From positions 62,001-126,000 of the forward strand of contig CAWAXG010000075.1 in the NCBI GenBank assembly GCA_963785755.1: a stretch of 64,000 bases of DNA, read 5' to 3'. The translations under genes and the position numbers were made by a program. Position 1 is the stretch's first letter. Each line of letters begins with the position of its first letter. This document shows positions 17,843-27,620 of this stretch, piece by piece. The notes below the pieces were generated by a model. The model made no database searches. It was given only the letters and a program-made list of their open reading frames with translations, and was not told the origin of the DNA. Origin of the DNA: JACCXG01 sp963785755. GTDB lineage: Bacteria; Acidobacteriota; Vicinamibacteria; Vicinamibacterales; 2-12-FULL-66-21.

Positions 17843-18837
17843 TATGGCATCCGTCCGAGCGAGCTCGGCGTTTCCTCGTAGGCGCGCTGGATCGCGTCGA
17901 AGTAGATTCCCGCCATCACGTCATAGCCGCGCTCGGTCGGATGCAGATCGTCCAGACCGATGAGCGAGAGGTCGTCCTTCATGCCGGCGAACACGTCGAC
18001 GAGCACGAGGTTCTCGGCGGCGGCCAGCGCGCGGACGCGGTCGTTGAAGCCGGGAATGATCGCGACGACCGGGTCGCGGCGGCGGAGACCGCCGGCGCGC
18101 TGCGGCGGGATGGTCGCGAGGGCAACCTGGACGCCCAACGACTTCGCCTCCACGATCATGCTGCGCAGGTTGGCGATGGCGGTGTCCGGGCCGCGCACCG
18201 TATCGAGCAGATCGTTCGTGCCTTCCATCAGCAGCAGCACTTCGGGACGATGCTGGAGCAGCACGGAGCGGATCCGCCGCAGCCCTTCGGGCGTGAACTC
18301 CGCGGGTACGCCATCGTTGAGCACGACGGGCGCCGCTTGTGCCTTGTAGCGCATCCCCAGCCGCCGCTCGAGCTGCGCCGGATACGATTCCGGCTTAACG
18401 ATGAGCAGCAGGCTCGGCCCGTGCGAGACCGTCCCTGCGGTCAAACTGTCGCCGAAGGAGAGGAACCGTGAAAACCGCAGCCGTGGCGGCGGCCGGACCG
18501 CCACCTGGTAGTTGCAGGAGGCCGACTGGCCGCGCGAATCGGTGGCCTGGCAGGTAACGGTCGTCGAACCCACCGGGAACGGCCCCGATTGATTCGAGCA
18601 GGTCACCGTGACCGGCGCCTGGCCTCCCGTGGCCTGCGGCTGCGTCAGCGTCACCTCCACCGGCGAGCCATCGACCGACTGCCCATCGACTCGCGACGGA
18701 CAGGAGATGCCCACCGGAGGAATCGGGGTCGGCGCCGGCGCCGGTGAAGGAGAGTCGCCGCACTGGATGGAAGACAGCACAGCCAGCGCGGCCAGGCACG
18801 TCCGCGCCAGCCGCCGGCACCTCGCGATCGGTGACAT
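17839..18837 (-). CDS. SGNH/GDSL esterase lipoprotein with HYR domain
   Basis: 332 residues. A signal peptide ends at lipobox SIQC (about Cys26). Residues 40-120 form a HYR-like Ig domain (CSNQSGPFPVGSTTVTC). The catalytic part has block I FGDSLTAG (nucleophile Ser), GTNDLL (block III) and DDLHPTERGY (block V, Asp and His), so all SGNH residues are present. Likely an extracytoplasmic esterase or deacetylase of glycans or lipids. ATG 18837 is preferred over 18849 because the latter would overlap the divergent gene at 18841. Co-directional with and overlapping the methyltransferase gene. Confidence 0.85.
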   Translation of the reverse strand: MSPIARCRRLARTCLAALAVLSSIQCGDSPSPAPAPTPIPPVGISCPSRVDGQSVDGSPVEVTLTQPQATGGQAPVTVTCSNQSGPFPVGSTTVTCQATDSRGQSASCNYQVAVRPPPRLRFSRFLSFGDSLTAGTVSHGPSLLLIVKPESYPAQLERRLGMRYKAQAAPVVLNDGVPAEFTPEGLRRIRSVLLQHRPEVLLLMEGTNDLLDTVRGPDTAIANLRSMIVEAKSLGVQVALATIPPQRAGGLRRRDPVVAIIPGFNDRVRALAAAENLVLVDVFAGMKDDLSLIGLDDLHPTERGYDVMAGIYFDAIQRAYEETPSSLGRMPY

Positions 18838-18840
18838 AGA

Positions 18841-20487
18841 ATGAGTCATCTGATGGTTCGGGACCTCGAACGCGTGACGGCCGGAATTTTCGACACGGTC
18901 GTCATCGGCGGGGGCGTGTACGGCGCGGCAGTCGCGCGCGAGCTCGCCGGCCGCGGTTTCAGCGTTGTCGTGGTCGAGCGTGGAGACTTCGCCGCGGCGA
19001 CGTCGTTCAACAGCCTCAAGACCATCCACGGCGGCATCCGCGCGCTGCAGCATGGCTCGCTGACCGTGATGCGCGAGTTCGTCCGCGAGCGCCGGGGGAT
19101 CGCCGCCATCGCGCCACACCTGGTGCGCGTCCTGCCGTTCGTGATTCCCACGACACGACGAGTGCCGCGCAATCCCGCAGTGATGCGCGCCTTCCTCTCC
19201 GCGTACGACCTGCTGTCCGCCGACCGCAACGACGGGATCGACCCCTCGCGCCGACTGCCTCCGAGCCGCGTCATTTCACGCAACGACTGTCTCCATCTGA
19301 ACCCCTGGATCGACCCGGCCGGCGTGACCGGCGGCGCGCTCTGGCACGATTATCAGTTGCACAGCCCCGAACGCTTCGCCATGGGCCTGCTGCAGTCGGC
19401 GGTCGACAAGGGGGCTGCAACCCTTAATTATGCCGAAGTACAGGCCCTGATCCGAAATGGGCGGCAAATCATTGGCATTCGCGCACGGGATCTCGAGACC
19501 GGCGTCCCTTTTGATATTCGCGCGCGAGTCGTCGTCAACGCCGCCGGTCCCTGGGCGGCCGGGCTCCTCGAACGGCTCGGAACAGCGGCCGCGACCGGGC
19601 CGCGCCCGGCCTGGTCGCTCGCCATGAACGTCGTCCTGGACCGGCCGGCGCCGGCATGCGCCGCGGGCGGCCTCGCCAGGGGCCGCTTCCTGTTCCTCGT
19701 TCCCTGGCAGAACCAGTCGATCGTCGGGACCAGCCACGATCGGTTTCGTGGGGACACCGGCGTCCCCACGATCACCGGATCCCACGTCGATGCGTTCCTG
19801 GCCGACGCGGTGGCGGCGTTTCCCGGCGCCGGATTGAACCGGGACGCCGTGCGGCTGGTTCACCGCGGCCTGCTGCCCGCGCCCCCGCGCGCACGTGACG
19901 CCGGAGCGCTCCTGAAGCGCAGCATCATCCACGACCATGCCGCCGATGGCCTCGACGGACTGATCACCGTCATCGGCGTCCGCTACACGACCGCGCGCGC
20001 GACGGCGGCGGCGGTTGCGGAGCGCGTCGCCCGCAAAATGGGCTTGCCGGCCAGCATCGCGGAACCGATGAAGGATCCGCTGCCCGGCGGCCACATCGCT
20101 GATCTGGAACAGTATGAAAGCCAGCACGTGTCCGGAACGCCGCTGGACTCCTCCTTCGTGCGTCGCCTCATCGCGGCGTACGGAACCAATCACGAGGCCG
20201 TAAGCCGCCTCCTGATGGAGTCGTCGGACCTGGCCAGTCCGCTCGGACGTCAGTGCGCCGTCACTCGCGCGGAAATCCTCTACTCGGTCCGCTCGGAGAT
20301 GGCCCTTCATCTCACGGATGCCCTGCTCCGGCGCACCGCGGCCGGCGCCGGCGGTCATCCCGGCACCGATGCCGTGCAGGCCGCGGCCGACGTCATGGCG
20401 AACGAGCTGTCCTGGACGCCGGCTCAGACCGCCCGCGAAATCGAGGACATGAATCGCGTCTACGCCATCCCCGATCGCACCGATTGA
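18841..20487 (+). CDS. FAD-dependent glycerol-3-phosphate dehydrogenase family protein
   Basis: 548 residues. The FAD-binding GGGVYGAAVARELAGRG (about 23-39) is at the N terminus, followed by SFNSLKTIHGGIRALQHG (about 59-76), the form this takes in GlpD-like enzymes. The C-terminal 150 residues correspond to the DAO_C domain (YGTNHEAVSRL and the helical end). GlpD proteins oxidise sn-glycerol 3-phosphate to dihydroxyacetone phosphate at the inner membrane, passing electrons to quinone. The lipid context agrees, but a related alpha-glycerophosphate oxidase role cannot be excluded. It starts 3 bases from the divergent SGNH gene. Confidence 0.8.
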   Translation: MSHLMVRDLERVTAGIFDTVVIGGGVYGAAVARELAGRGFSVVVVERGDFAAATSFNSLKTIHGGIRALQHGSLTVMREFVRERRGIAAIAPHLVRVLPFVIPTTRRVPRNPAVMRAFLSAYDLLSADRNDGIDPSRRLPPSRVISRNDCLHLNPWIDPAGVTGGALWHDYQLHSPERFAMGLLQSAVDKGAATLNYAEVQALIRNGRQIIGIRARDLETGVPFDIRARVVVNAAGPWAAGLLERLGTAAATGPRPAWSLAMNVVLDRPAPACAAGGLARGRFLFLVPWQNQSIVGTSHDRFRGDTGVPTITGSHVDAFLADAVAAFPGAGLNRDAVRLVHRGLLPAPPRARDAGALLKRSIIHDHAADGLDGLITVIGVRYTTARATAAAVAERVARKMGLPASIAEPMKDPLPGGHIADLEQYESQHVSGTPLDSSFVRRLIAAYGTNHEAVSRLLMESSDLASPLGRQCAVTRAEILYSVRSEMALHLTDALLRRTAAGAGGHPGTDAVQAAADVMANELSWTPAQTAREIEDMNRVYAIPDRTD

Positions 20488-20494
20488 TGCCACG

Positions 20495-22399
20495 TCAGCC
20501 GGCGGGCATCAGTGGACGGACTCCTTCCCGCCACTGTTCGAACACCATCAGGCTGAACAGCACGTGCGCGTGATTGGCGCGCCCGTCAACGTGTTCGCGC
20601 CTCAGGCGCGTGACTTCCCCGGCGTCGATGAGTCCGCCGTCGCGCAGACGATCGGGGGCCAGCAGCCGCTCCATCATCGGCCGCAGATCGCCGCGCAGCC
20701 AGGTCTTCATCGGGATGCTGAATCCTTCTTTCGATCGATCGAGGATTGCATCCGGCAGCAGCCCGCGAAGCGCCTGCTTCAGCACGTACTTGCGCGTGCC
20801 GCCGCGGATCTTGAGGTCACCGGGCATCGAAAAGGCCAGCTCCATGACGTCGGCGTCGAGAAACGGCGCCCGCGTTTCGAGCGACGTCGCCATGCTCATG
20901 CGATCCACCTTCACGAGGATGTCGTCGGCGAGATAGATCATGAGATCGGCGTAGAGCTGACGGTTCAGCAGGTCGTCGCTTCTTGGTCGGGCCAGCGCAT
21001 CACGCACCGGCTGGTAGGTGTCGACGGACAGCAGCGCGTCACGGAACCGGGGGGAATACAGCCGGCGCTTGGCATCGGCTGAGAGAAAGGTCATCCACCG
21101 GTAATGCGCGATGCTCGACGGCGCATGCGCGAGGCCGTCGACGAAGCGGCGCGCTTTGTTGATCAGCCCTTTCTTCTTCCGGGTTGGAGGCAGCAGGCTG
21201 AGCACCGCGTCGGCGCCGCGCGACGCCGCCTCGGGAAGGAGTCCTTCCCAGCGCGCCGCCAGCGACTGCGCCGCGTAGGCGTCGTACCCGCCGAACAGCT
21301 CGTCGCCGCCGTCGCCGGTCAGCACGACCTTCACGTGTTCCCGCGCCATCTGCGAGACCAGGAACGTCGGGAACAGGGACACGTCCGCGAATGGCTCGTC
21401 GAGGTGCAGCACGAGACGCTCGAACAGGCCGGCCACGTCCGGCGTGACCGTGCCCTCGTGGTGGCGCGTACCGCACAGGGCGGCGACCTGTCTCGCGAAC
21501 GGCAGTTCGTCATAGCTGCCGTCCGCGAACCCCATGCTGAAGCTCGAAACGTCGGAGGCGCCCGGCGCGTCTTTCAGCAGCACTGCAACCGCGCTCGAAT
21601 CGATCCCGCCGGACAGGAAGAGCCCGAGCGGAACATCCGCCATCATCTGGCTTCGTACGGCCCGGCCAAGAGTCGAGCGCACCGCCTCCACCGCATCACG
21701 CTCGGACCATGCCTTCGGTTCGACGGCGGCCGCGTCCCAGTACCGGTGCACGGAGACCTGGCCCGCGCGGTACAGGAGGTAATGCGCCGCCGGCAGCTTC
21801 TGGATGCCAGCGAAGATCGTTCGCGGTGCAATGATGTACTCGTAGGTGAGGAACTGATCGAGCGCCTCGAGATCGATCGTCCGGTTCACCTCCGGCCGGG
21901 ACAACAGTGCCTTGATCTCGGAGGCGAGCAGAAGGCCGGATGACGTGAGCGTGTAGTAGAGCGGTTTCTCGCCGGCCCGATCGCGCGCGGCGAGGAGCGT
22001 CCGGGTCCGGCCATCCCAGAGCGCCAGCGCGAACATCCCGCGCAGACGGCTGAGGAAGGCTTCGCCATACTCCTCGTACGCGTGCACGATGACTTCGATG
22101 TCCGACCGCGATCGGAATGCATGCCCGCGGGCGATCAGCTCACGCTTGATCTCGGGGAAGTTGTAGATCTCGCCGTTCGCGACGACCTGAATCGTGCCGT
22201 CCTCGTTGCTGAACGGCTGCTGGCCGCCGGCGAGATCCACGATCGCCAGCCGGCGCATGGCGAGCGCGACTCCTGGCAGCCGCACGCTCCCCTCCTCGTC
22301 CGGTCCGCGATGGTTCAGTGTCCGCACCATCCGCTCGACCTCGCCCGGAGGCACCGGCCGCTCGAGATTCCGCTCGACAATCCCGACAATCCCGCACAT
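20495..22399 (-). CDS. asnB: asparagine synthase (glutamine-hydrolysing)
   Basis: 634 residues, the usual length. Met1 is followed by Cys2, the N-terminal glutaminase nucleophile. NHRGPDEEG (29-37) and NGEIYN (75-80) are glutaminase-site motifs. SGGIDSS (263-269) is the ATP pyrophosphatase P-loop. The enzyme moves amide nitrogen from glutamine to aspartate; homologues in exopolysaccharide loci may instead amidate sugars or lipid carriers. It is 5 bases downstream of the acyltransferase and close to a GT2, so such a specialised role is plausible here. Confidence 0.9.
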   Translation of the reverse strand: MCGIVGIVERNLERPVPPGEVERMVRTLNHRGPDEEGSVRLPGVALAMRRLAIVDLAGGQQPFSNEDGTIQVVANGEIYNFPEIKRELIARGHAFRSRSDIEVIVHAYEEYGEAFLSRLRGMFALALWDGRTRTLLAARDRAGEKPLYYTLTSSGLLLASEIKALLSRPEVNRTIDLEALDQFLTYEYIIAPRTIFAGIQKLPAAHYLLYRAGQVSVHRYWDAAAVEPKAWSERDAVEAVRSTLGRAVRSQMMADVPLGLFLSGGIDSSAVAVLLKDAPGASDVSSFSMGFADGSYDELPFARQVAALCGTRHHEGTVTPDVAGLFERLVLHLDEPFADVSLFPTFLVSQMAREHVKVVLTGDGGDELFGGYDAYAAQSLAARWEGLLPEAASRGADAVLSLLPPTRKKKGLINKARRFVDGLAHAPSSIAHYRWMTFLSADAKRRLYSPRFRDALLSVDTYQPVRDALARPRSDDLLNRQLYADLMIYLADDILVKVDRMSMATSLETRAPFLDADVMELAFSMPGDLKIRGGTRKYVLKQALRGLLPDAILDRSKEGFSIPMKTWLRGDLRPMMERLLAPDRLRDGGLIDAGEVTRLRREHVDGRANHAHVLFSLMVFEQWREGVRPLMPAG

Positions 22400-22404
22400 A
22401 CCGT

Positions 22405-23202
22405 TCAGCCCGCCGTCGCCGCGCCGCCGCGCCGATCGCGGACGACCCGCGCCGGCACGCCCGCCGCAATCTGAAAGTCCGCCACATCACCGGTCACGAC
22501 CGCTCCGGCGCCCACGATCGCGTCGCGCCCGATGCGCGCGCCGTCCGCCACGACGACGTGAGCGCCGAGCCAGACGTTCTCCCCAACGTCGATGCCTTTC
22601 GCGGTCCGGCCCTGATGCAGCACCGGAACGTCGACCCGATCGAAGAGATGATCGCCGCCGACCAGATACGTGTAGGCCGCGATCAGCGTTCGCGCCCCGA
22701 CCCGCACCGACGCCGCCGAGAAGATCTCGACATTGAACCCGACGTTCGCGTCCTCCTCGAGCGTGATGTCGCCATTCTTGCAGCTGAGGATCGTGTTTCG
22801 CCCGAGAAACACGCCGTTGCCAAGAGTGATGCCGCGGTTCGTCGTGCCCTTCGCGTCGAGACAGCAGTTGTCATCGATCACCACGTTGTTGCCGACGACG
22901 ATCTTGTGCGGGTGCCGCAGCACGACGTTCATGCCGATCGCCACGTTGGAACCGACGCGTCCGAGGATCATCGGATAGAGCTTGGCGCGGAGGAACAGCC
23001 CGAGCGCGCCCGGCACCCAGCTGCAAAACAGCACGATGGCTTCATAGCGCACGAGCGGCCACCAGCCGTCGAGGCCGATCACGAGGTCCGCGTAGCGCTG
23101 CCGCCGCGATCGGTTGGCGCCGAACTCCTTCTGGATATCCGTGATCGACGGGTCGGCCTGCCGCGGCCGACGCTGATCAGACGAATCGCTTGACGCTGAC
23201 AC
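22405..23202 (-). CDS. left-handed beta-helix (hexapeptide) acyltransferase
   Basis: 265 residues. From about residue 80 the sequence is a run of hexapeptide repeats (IGMNVV, IVVGNN, VVIDDN, ITLGNG, VFLGRN, IDVGEN, VWLGAH, ARIGRD, AIVGAG) typical of WbbJ/LbH acetyltransferases, with GGDHLFDR (about 177-184) as the catalytic His loop. These transfer acetyl groups from acetyl-CoA to sugars. The N-terminal 80 residues are unusual and partly hydrophobic (YEAIVLFCSWVPGALGLFL), perhaps membrane-associated. Overlaps the upstream GT2 gene by 26 bases. Confidence 0.85.
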   Translation of the reverse strand: MSASSDSSDQRRPRQADPSITDIQKEFGANRSRRQRYADLVIGLDGWWPLVRYEAIVLFCSWVPGALGLFLRAKLYPMILGRVGSNVAIGMNVVLRHPHKIVVGNNVVIDDNCCLDAKGTTNRGITLGNGVFLGRNTILSCKNGDITLEEDANVGFNVEIFSAASVRVGARTLIAAYTYLVGGDHLFDRVDVPVLHQGRTAKGIDVGENVWLGAHVVVADGARIGRDAIVGAGAVVTGDVADFQIAAGVPARVVRDRRGGAATAG

Positions 23203-24181
23203 GTTGCTCGTCTTTCGCCAGCTCGCGCGACGCGCCGTGACGAATCTCTCTGATCACGTAGACCGGCTTGTCCTGCGATTCGTGGTACGTGCGCGCCTGC
23301 ATCTCCGCGAGCAGGCCAACGGTGACCAGCTGGACGCCGGTGAAGATCAGCAGGATGCCGAGGTTGAGCAGTGGACGATCGCCGATCGCCTGCGTCGTGA
23401 AGAGGCGGATGGATGCCAGCCAGGCCAGAATGACCGCCCCGAGGCCTCCCATCGTGACGCCGAGGAGCCCGAATATCTGGAGCGGCCGCGTGGAATAGCT
23501 GATCAGGAACTTCACCGTCAGCAGATCCAGCACCACCCGGACGGTCCTCGAGAGACCGTAATTCGATCGCCCGTGCAATCGCGGGCGGTGGTTCACGATG
23601 TGTTCGACGATGGTGACGCCGAACTCGCTGGCGATCGCCGGCAGGAACCGGTGCATCTCTCCGTAGAGCTTCATCGGCTTCACGACTTCGGCGCGAAAGA
23701 CCTTCAGCGAGCACCCGTAATCGTGGAGATGCACGCCGGTCGAGTGCGAAATGATCCAGTTCGCAATCATCGAGGGCAGCCGGCGGCTGAAGAACGCATC
23801 TTTCCGGTCCTTGCGCCAGCCGGCGACGATATCCGCCTTCGAGCGCTCCGCGAGCTCGATCATGGCGGGGATGTCCGCCGGATCGTTCTGACCGTCGCCG
23901 TCGGAGGTCACGATGAAGTGGCCGCTGCTGTGTGCGAATCCCGCCGCGAAGGCCGCGGTCTGCCCGAAGTTACGGCGAAATCGGATGAGGAAGAGCCGGG
24001 GATCCGACTCCTGAAGCTCTGCCAGTAGATTGAACGTCTCGTCCGTGCTGCCGTCGTCGATGACAACTATCTCGTAAGCTCGGCCGAACCCCTCGAGCGC
24101 CGCCGTCAGCTCGCTGTAGAGCTTCCGAACGTTCGGGGCCTCGTTCCGCATCGGCACAATGACCGAAACTTCCGGCGTCAT
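23177..24181 (-). CDS. glycosyltransferase family 2 (DPM1/ArnC-like) with two membrane helices
   Basis: 334 residues. GT-A domain at the N terminus with VSVIVPMRNEAPNV (5-18), VIDDGSTDETFNLL (about 40-53) and SDGDGQNDPADIP (about 92-104), the acidic metal and nucleotide sites. Two hydrophobic helices near 230-255 and 265-290 anchor it, the layout of polyprenyl-phosphate sugar transferases. Probably makes a polyprenyl-linked sugar that the GT39-like proteins use as donor. Transcribed leftward with the acyltransferase and asnB. Confidence 0.9.
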   Translation of the reverse strand: MTPEVSVIVPMRNEAPNVRKLYSELTAALEGFGRAYEIVVIDDGSTDETFNLLAELQESDPRLFLIRFRRNFGQTAAFAAGFAHSSGHFIVTSDGDGQNDPADIPAMIELAERSKADIVAGWRKDRKDAFFSRRLPSMIANWIISHSTGVHLHDYGCSLKVFRAEVVKPMKLYGEMHRFLPAIASEFGVTIVEHIVNHRPRLHGRSNYGLSRTVRVVLDLLTVKFLISYSTRPLQIFGLLGVTMGGLGAVILAWLASIRLFTTQAIGDRPLLNLGILLIFTGVQLVTVGLLAEMQARTYHESQDKPVYVIREIRHGASRELAKDEQRVSVKRFV

Positions 24182-24193
24182 CGTAAACAGTTG

Positions 24194-24199
24194 ATTATA
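24194..24199 (-). promoter_or_regulatory. consensus -10 (TATAAT) for the GT2 operon
   Basis: TATAAT on the minus strand with TGAAAA as a weak -35 one 17-base spacer upstream. Start of transcription would be near 24187, giving only about 5 bases of leader before the ATG at 24181, so the GT2 message is almost leaderless and has no Shine-Dalgarno. Confidence 0.65.
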
Positions 24200-24205
24200 C
24201 AGTAG

Positions 24206-24823
24206 CTACGTGCCGCTTTTCAGTTCGGGCGATCGCCTGCCGGGACGTTTCCTCCACCACACCCATGCAATGCCCCCTACGAGCACGGCAATCCCCACCA
24301 CGAGCCCGACCGTGTGGGCGTGCTCCTCGAGGAACGCGAGCGCCGCGTCGCCGTACAACAGGGCGAGCACGCCTTCCCCGAAGTAGCGGACGCCCCGGCC
24401 GATGGCGACGGCCACCATGAACTCTATCGGTCGCATACGCGCCACGCCTGCGGCCAGCACGAAAATCTTGAACGGCATCGGCGGCGGCAGCAGCGAGGGG
24501 ACGATGATGGCGAGCATGCCGTAGCGGCGGAAGGCGTTCATCGCCCGTTCGATGTGGCGCTCGTTGAATCGCTTCTTGAGAAAGGCTTCGCCTCCCTTCC
24601 GTCCGACGCTGTAGAGCGCGAAACAGCCGCCGATCGAACCCAGGGTCGTGGTGAGCGCGTAGAAGATCATCCGCTCGGAATGGCGGACCGTCAGCAGGAC
24701 CACGAGGGCATCGCAGACTTCGGGAAACGAGAGAAAGGACGAGTCGAGAAACGCGATGATGAAGAGACCCGGACCGCCCAGCGACTCCGCGAACCCCTGC
24801 ACCCAGGACACGAGGCGATGCAT
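24206..24823 (-). CDS. DedA/VTT-family membrane protein
   Basis: 205 residues. The N-terminal hydrophobic part FLDSSFLSFPEVCDALVVLL (about 25-44) and YALTTTLGSIGGCFALYSVG (about 55-74) followed by GGEAFLKKRF resemble the SNARE-associated/VTT fold (YqaA and DedA type). VARMRPIEFMVAVAIGRGVRYF matches the family's conserved Gly-Arg loop. VTT proteins scramble or flip phospholipids or undecaprenyl phosphate. A final helix near 170-190 is followed by a basic tail. Role in carrier lipid recycling beside glycan genes is inferred. Confidence 0.8.
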   Translation of the reverse strand: MHRLVSWVQGFAESLGGPGLFIIAFLDSSFLSFPEVCDALVVLLTVRHSERMIFYALTTTLGSIGGCFALYSVGRKGGEAFLKKRFNERHIERAMNAFRRYGMLAIIVPSLLPPPMPFKIFVLAAGVARMRPIEFMVAVAIGRGVRYFGEGVLALLYGDAALAFLEEHAHTVGLVVGIAVLVGGIAWVWWRKRPGRRSPELKSGT

Positions 24824-24897
24824 CCTGTTGAGTGTAGACTAGAAGCGTCCTGGTCACGACGCGCGTCTCCGCAGCCGATCCCATCCGCGAGCCGACC

Positions 24898-26380
24898 GTG
24901 GTCCGGCAGTTTCCGCCGCACTGGCCCCCCCTTCTCATCGGCATCTCCTCGGTAATCATCGGCGCGCTGGTCGCGATTCACTACAGCCAGCTTGGTCTGA
25001 CCCTGGCCCACTACGACGCCCGCGCGCACCTCGTCGTCGCGCGCCGCGTGCTCGACAGTCTCACGCCCGGCTGGCAACAGATCGGCGCGGTGTGGCTGCC
25101 GCTGCCGCACGTGCTCAACGTCCTTCCCGTTCAAGTCGACAGTTGGTACCGATCGGGCGCGTCGGCGATCGCGATATCCGTGCTGAGCACGGGCGTGGTG
25201 ACCTGGGCGCTGGCCCGGCTCGTCGTCGGATTCACCGGATCGCACGTCGCAGCCGTGACGGGCGCGACGCTGATCGTCGCCAACCCGAACGTGTTGTACC
25301 TGCAGAGCACGCCGATGACCGAACCGCTGCTGCTCGCCACGTGCATGCTGGCCGTTGCGTTGACGGCGGAGTGGGTGGCCGACGACGCGCCGGTTCCGCC
25401 GCGGGCCGCCGGATGGGCCATCGTCGCCGCGTGCATGACCCGGTACGAGGCGATCCCGATCTGTGGCGCCCTGATCGGGCTGGCGGCCATCGCCCTGCTG
25501 CGCCGGGGGACCGCGCCTGCTCGAGTCGTCCTGGCCTGTGCGAGGCTCGCCCTCTACCCCGCCATCGCCCTGATCCTGTTCACGCTGAACAGCCGGTGGA
25601 CGACAGGCACGTGGTTCGTACCTTCAGGGTTCTTCGTCCCCGAGAACAAGGCCCTCGGCAACGCGTCACTCGCGTTCGAGCAGGTCCGGGAAAGTCTGTA
25701 TCAGCTCTCGGGCACGGCCTGGGTCTGGCCCGCGTATGCCTTCGCGGTGCTGCTGGCTCTCGTGTTTCTGAGAACACGGACGCGGGCTCCGCTTCTTCTC
25801 ATCCTGTCGCTGGCGGCTGCCGCGGCCCTGCCGTGGTCCGCGTACTACAACGGTCACCCAGTGCGGGTGCGATATGGTCTTCCGCTCATCCTCGCCTGCG
25901 CGGCCACGACCGGCGTTGGCGTCGGGCTCCTGTGGGCGCCGCTGCGGCCAGTGGCCGCGGCGCTGATTGTCTGGTGGGCGCTGTCGCAATCCACGCCGCT
26001 GAACCTCCAGGCGCCGCTCGTGGCCGAGTCGCAGCGCGACGCCGCGAACATGAGCGAGCGAGAAGCCGTGACCGAGTATCTGCGCCAGCACTGGGATCGC
26101 ACCGACGATCATGATGAGCATGGGCTCCCTCGCCCACTACATGCACGACCTTTCGCGGCTGAACATCGACATTCGCGACTTTCTGCAGGAAGGCAACGAG
26201 CAGCTCTGGGTTCACGCGGCGACGCGGGGACCGCGCGGATTCGTCACGTGGGTGGCAATCGAGGAACGGGCCGAAGGCGGCGACGCGCTCCATCAGGCGG
26301 CGGCGCGTGACCCGAAGTTCCTCGATGGCTTCGACCGCGTGGCCGAGGGAGGCGGCGTCGCGCTCTATCGCGCCCGTTGA
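24898..26380 (+). CDS. polytopic membrane protein, GT39-like, frameshifted near 26108
   Basis: Frame one, from GTG 24898, encodes about 400 residues with at least eight membrane helices; HYDARAHLVVARRVLDSL (about 39-56), an acidic motif after the first helix, again suggests a family-39-type transferase. It stays coding to LRQHWDRT (about 26105). The continuation in the next frame, from about 26108 to TGA 26378-26380, reads MMSMGSLAHYMHDL...VALYRAR, a soluble C-terminal domain. One inserted or missing base near 26108 joins them into about 494 residues. The start is uncertain: no clear Shine-Dalgarno precedes the GTG. Confidence 0.65.
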
Positions 26381-26419
26381 GGGAAGTAAGCCGAGCTGCC
26401 TGAAGGCAGCGCAGAGCTC

Positions 26420-27549
26420 TCAGGCAATCGCCGTCGACGGCTCGTTCGCGATCCTCTCCAGAATCGCCTGACGCCTGCCCGCGGCACGCGCTTTCGCGAA
26501 CACGAAGAACGAACGGCGGGCGGGCGAACGCTTCTCCATGTAGCGGTCGTACTTCGAATGAAGCGCCCGCTCGATGTCCTCATCGCGCCGGAACCCGTGC
26601 GCTTCGAAGCGCGCGACCCACCATCGCGCGTCCGCCCAGGTGAGATGTCCGTGGATCGGATAGCCGCGGTCGTCGACTTGAATGGCGGAAAACGGGCGCC
26701 CCTCGAGCGCATCGCGTTCCCAGCCGTCGACGTAGAACGGAAACACGGTGCCGAACACCGGATCGTCGCCGAACACCGGAATGTTGCAAAACAGAAAGGC
26801 GTCGTCGGACGAGATCAGGGCGAGGCGTGCGACGTAGCCGTCGAGGCGATTGGGGTTCAGGTGCTCGAACACGTCGAGGCCGAAGACGAGGTCATAGCCG
26901 CCAGCGAGATTGAGGTCGAGCAGATCGCCACGATGAATGCGGCCGCGCAGATGTGCCGGCGCCTTCTCCCGCGCCATCGAGCTAATTTCGATGCCTTCCG
27001 CGAGAATGCCACGGAGTTCGAGGCACTCGAGCACGGCACCAGCCGCGCATCCCAGCTCCAACGCCCGGCGCGGGCCGAGTGACGCCACGACCTCCGCCAC
27101 GATGCGTTTGTCCGCGTCGACGCCGAGGACCCAGACGCCGGGCTTTTGCAGTACCCGTGCGTGATGATCGCGCTCTCGAGCCAGTCGAAATCCCCGGGTG
27201 TCGCTGCCTCGAAGATCTGGATGACCTGACCATTCGTGCGATCGCGCGCCTCGCGATACCGATCCGGCCGCATCGCGCGCAGGTCGGGCAGCGCGCTGAC
27301 CTTCGGTGTCAGCCGCGATGTGAACTCCTCGGAGCGCATGATGTCGAGGAGCACGGCCGTGCGGCCCATGCCCTCGCGGAGCACGCGCCGATAGTGATTG
27401 AGGCCGTCGAGATCGGGATTGCGGCCAAGGATTTCGCGGAAGGCGGTTTCGATGAAGGCCGTATCACTCGCAAGCGCGAGGGACAGACGACCCTGAAGGC
27501 GTTTGAGGAAGCGGCGCATCACCCGGCGGTTGGTCGAGCATTCTACCAA
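26420..27549 (-). CDS. DUF4214-methyltransferase fusion, frameshifted near 27150
   Basis: The N-terminal frame (27549 to about 27150) has a DUF4214-type module, FIETAFREILGRNPDLDGL and GMGRTAVLLDIMRSEEF, a short helical domain common in secreted or glycan-associated proteins. The C-terminal frame (about 27150 to 26420) is a class I methyltransferase with ALELGCAAGAVLECL, IEISSMAREKA and LVFGLDVFEHLNP. LQKPGVWVLGVDADKRIV immediately precedes the methyltransferase motif in that frame and shows the join. With one base corrected the product is about 376 residues. Methyltransferases with this helical prefix occur in polysaccharide clusters; substrate unknown. Confidence 0.68.
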
Positions 27550-27620
27550 GCCGCAGCGGACGGCGATGAGAGATTCGAGCCGAAGGAGGCCGCGCCTCCC
27601 TCGGCTCGACCGGTTGCGCG

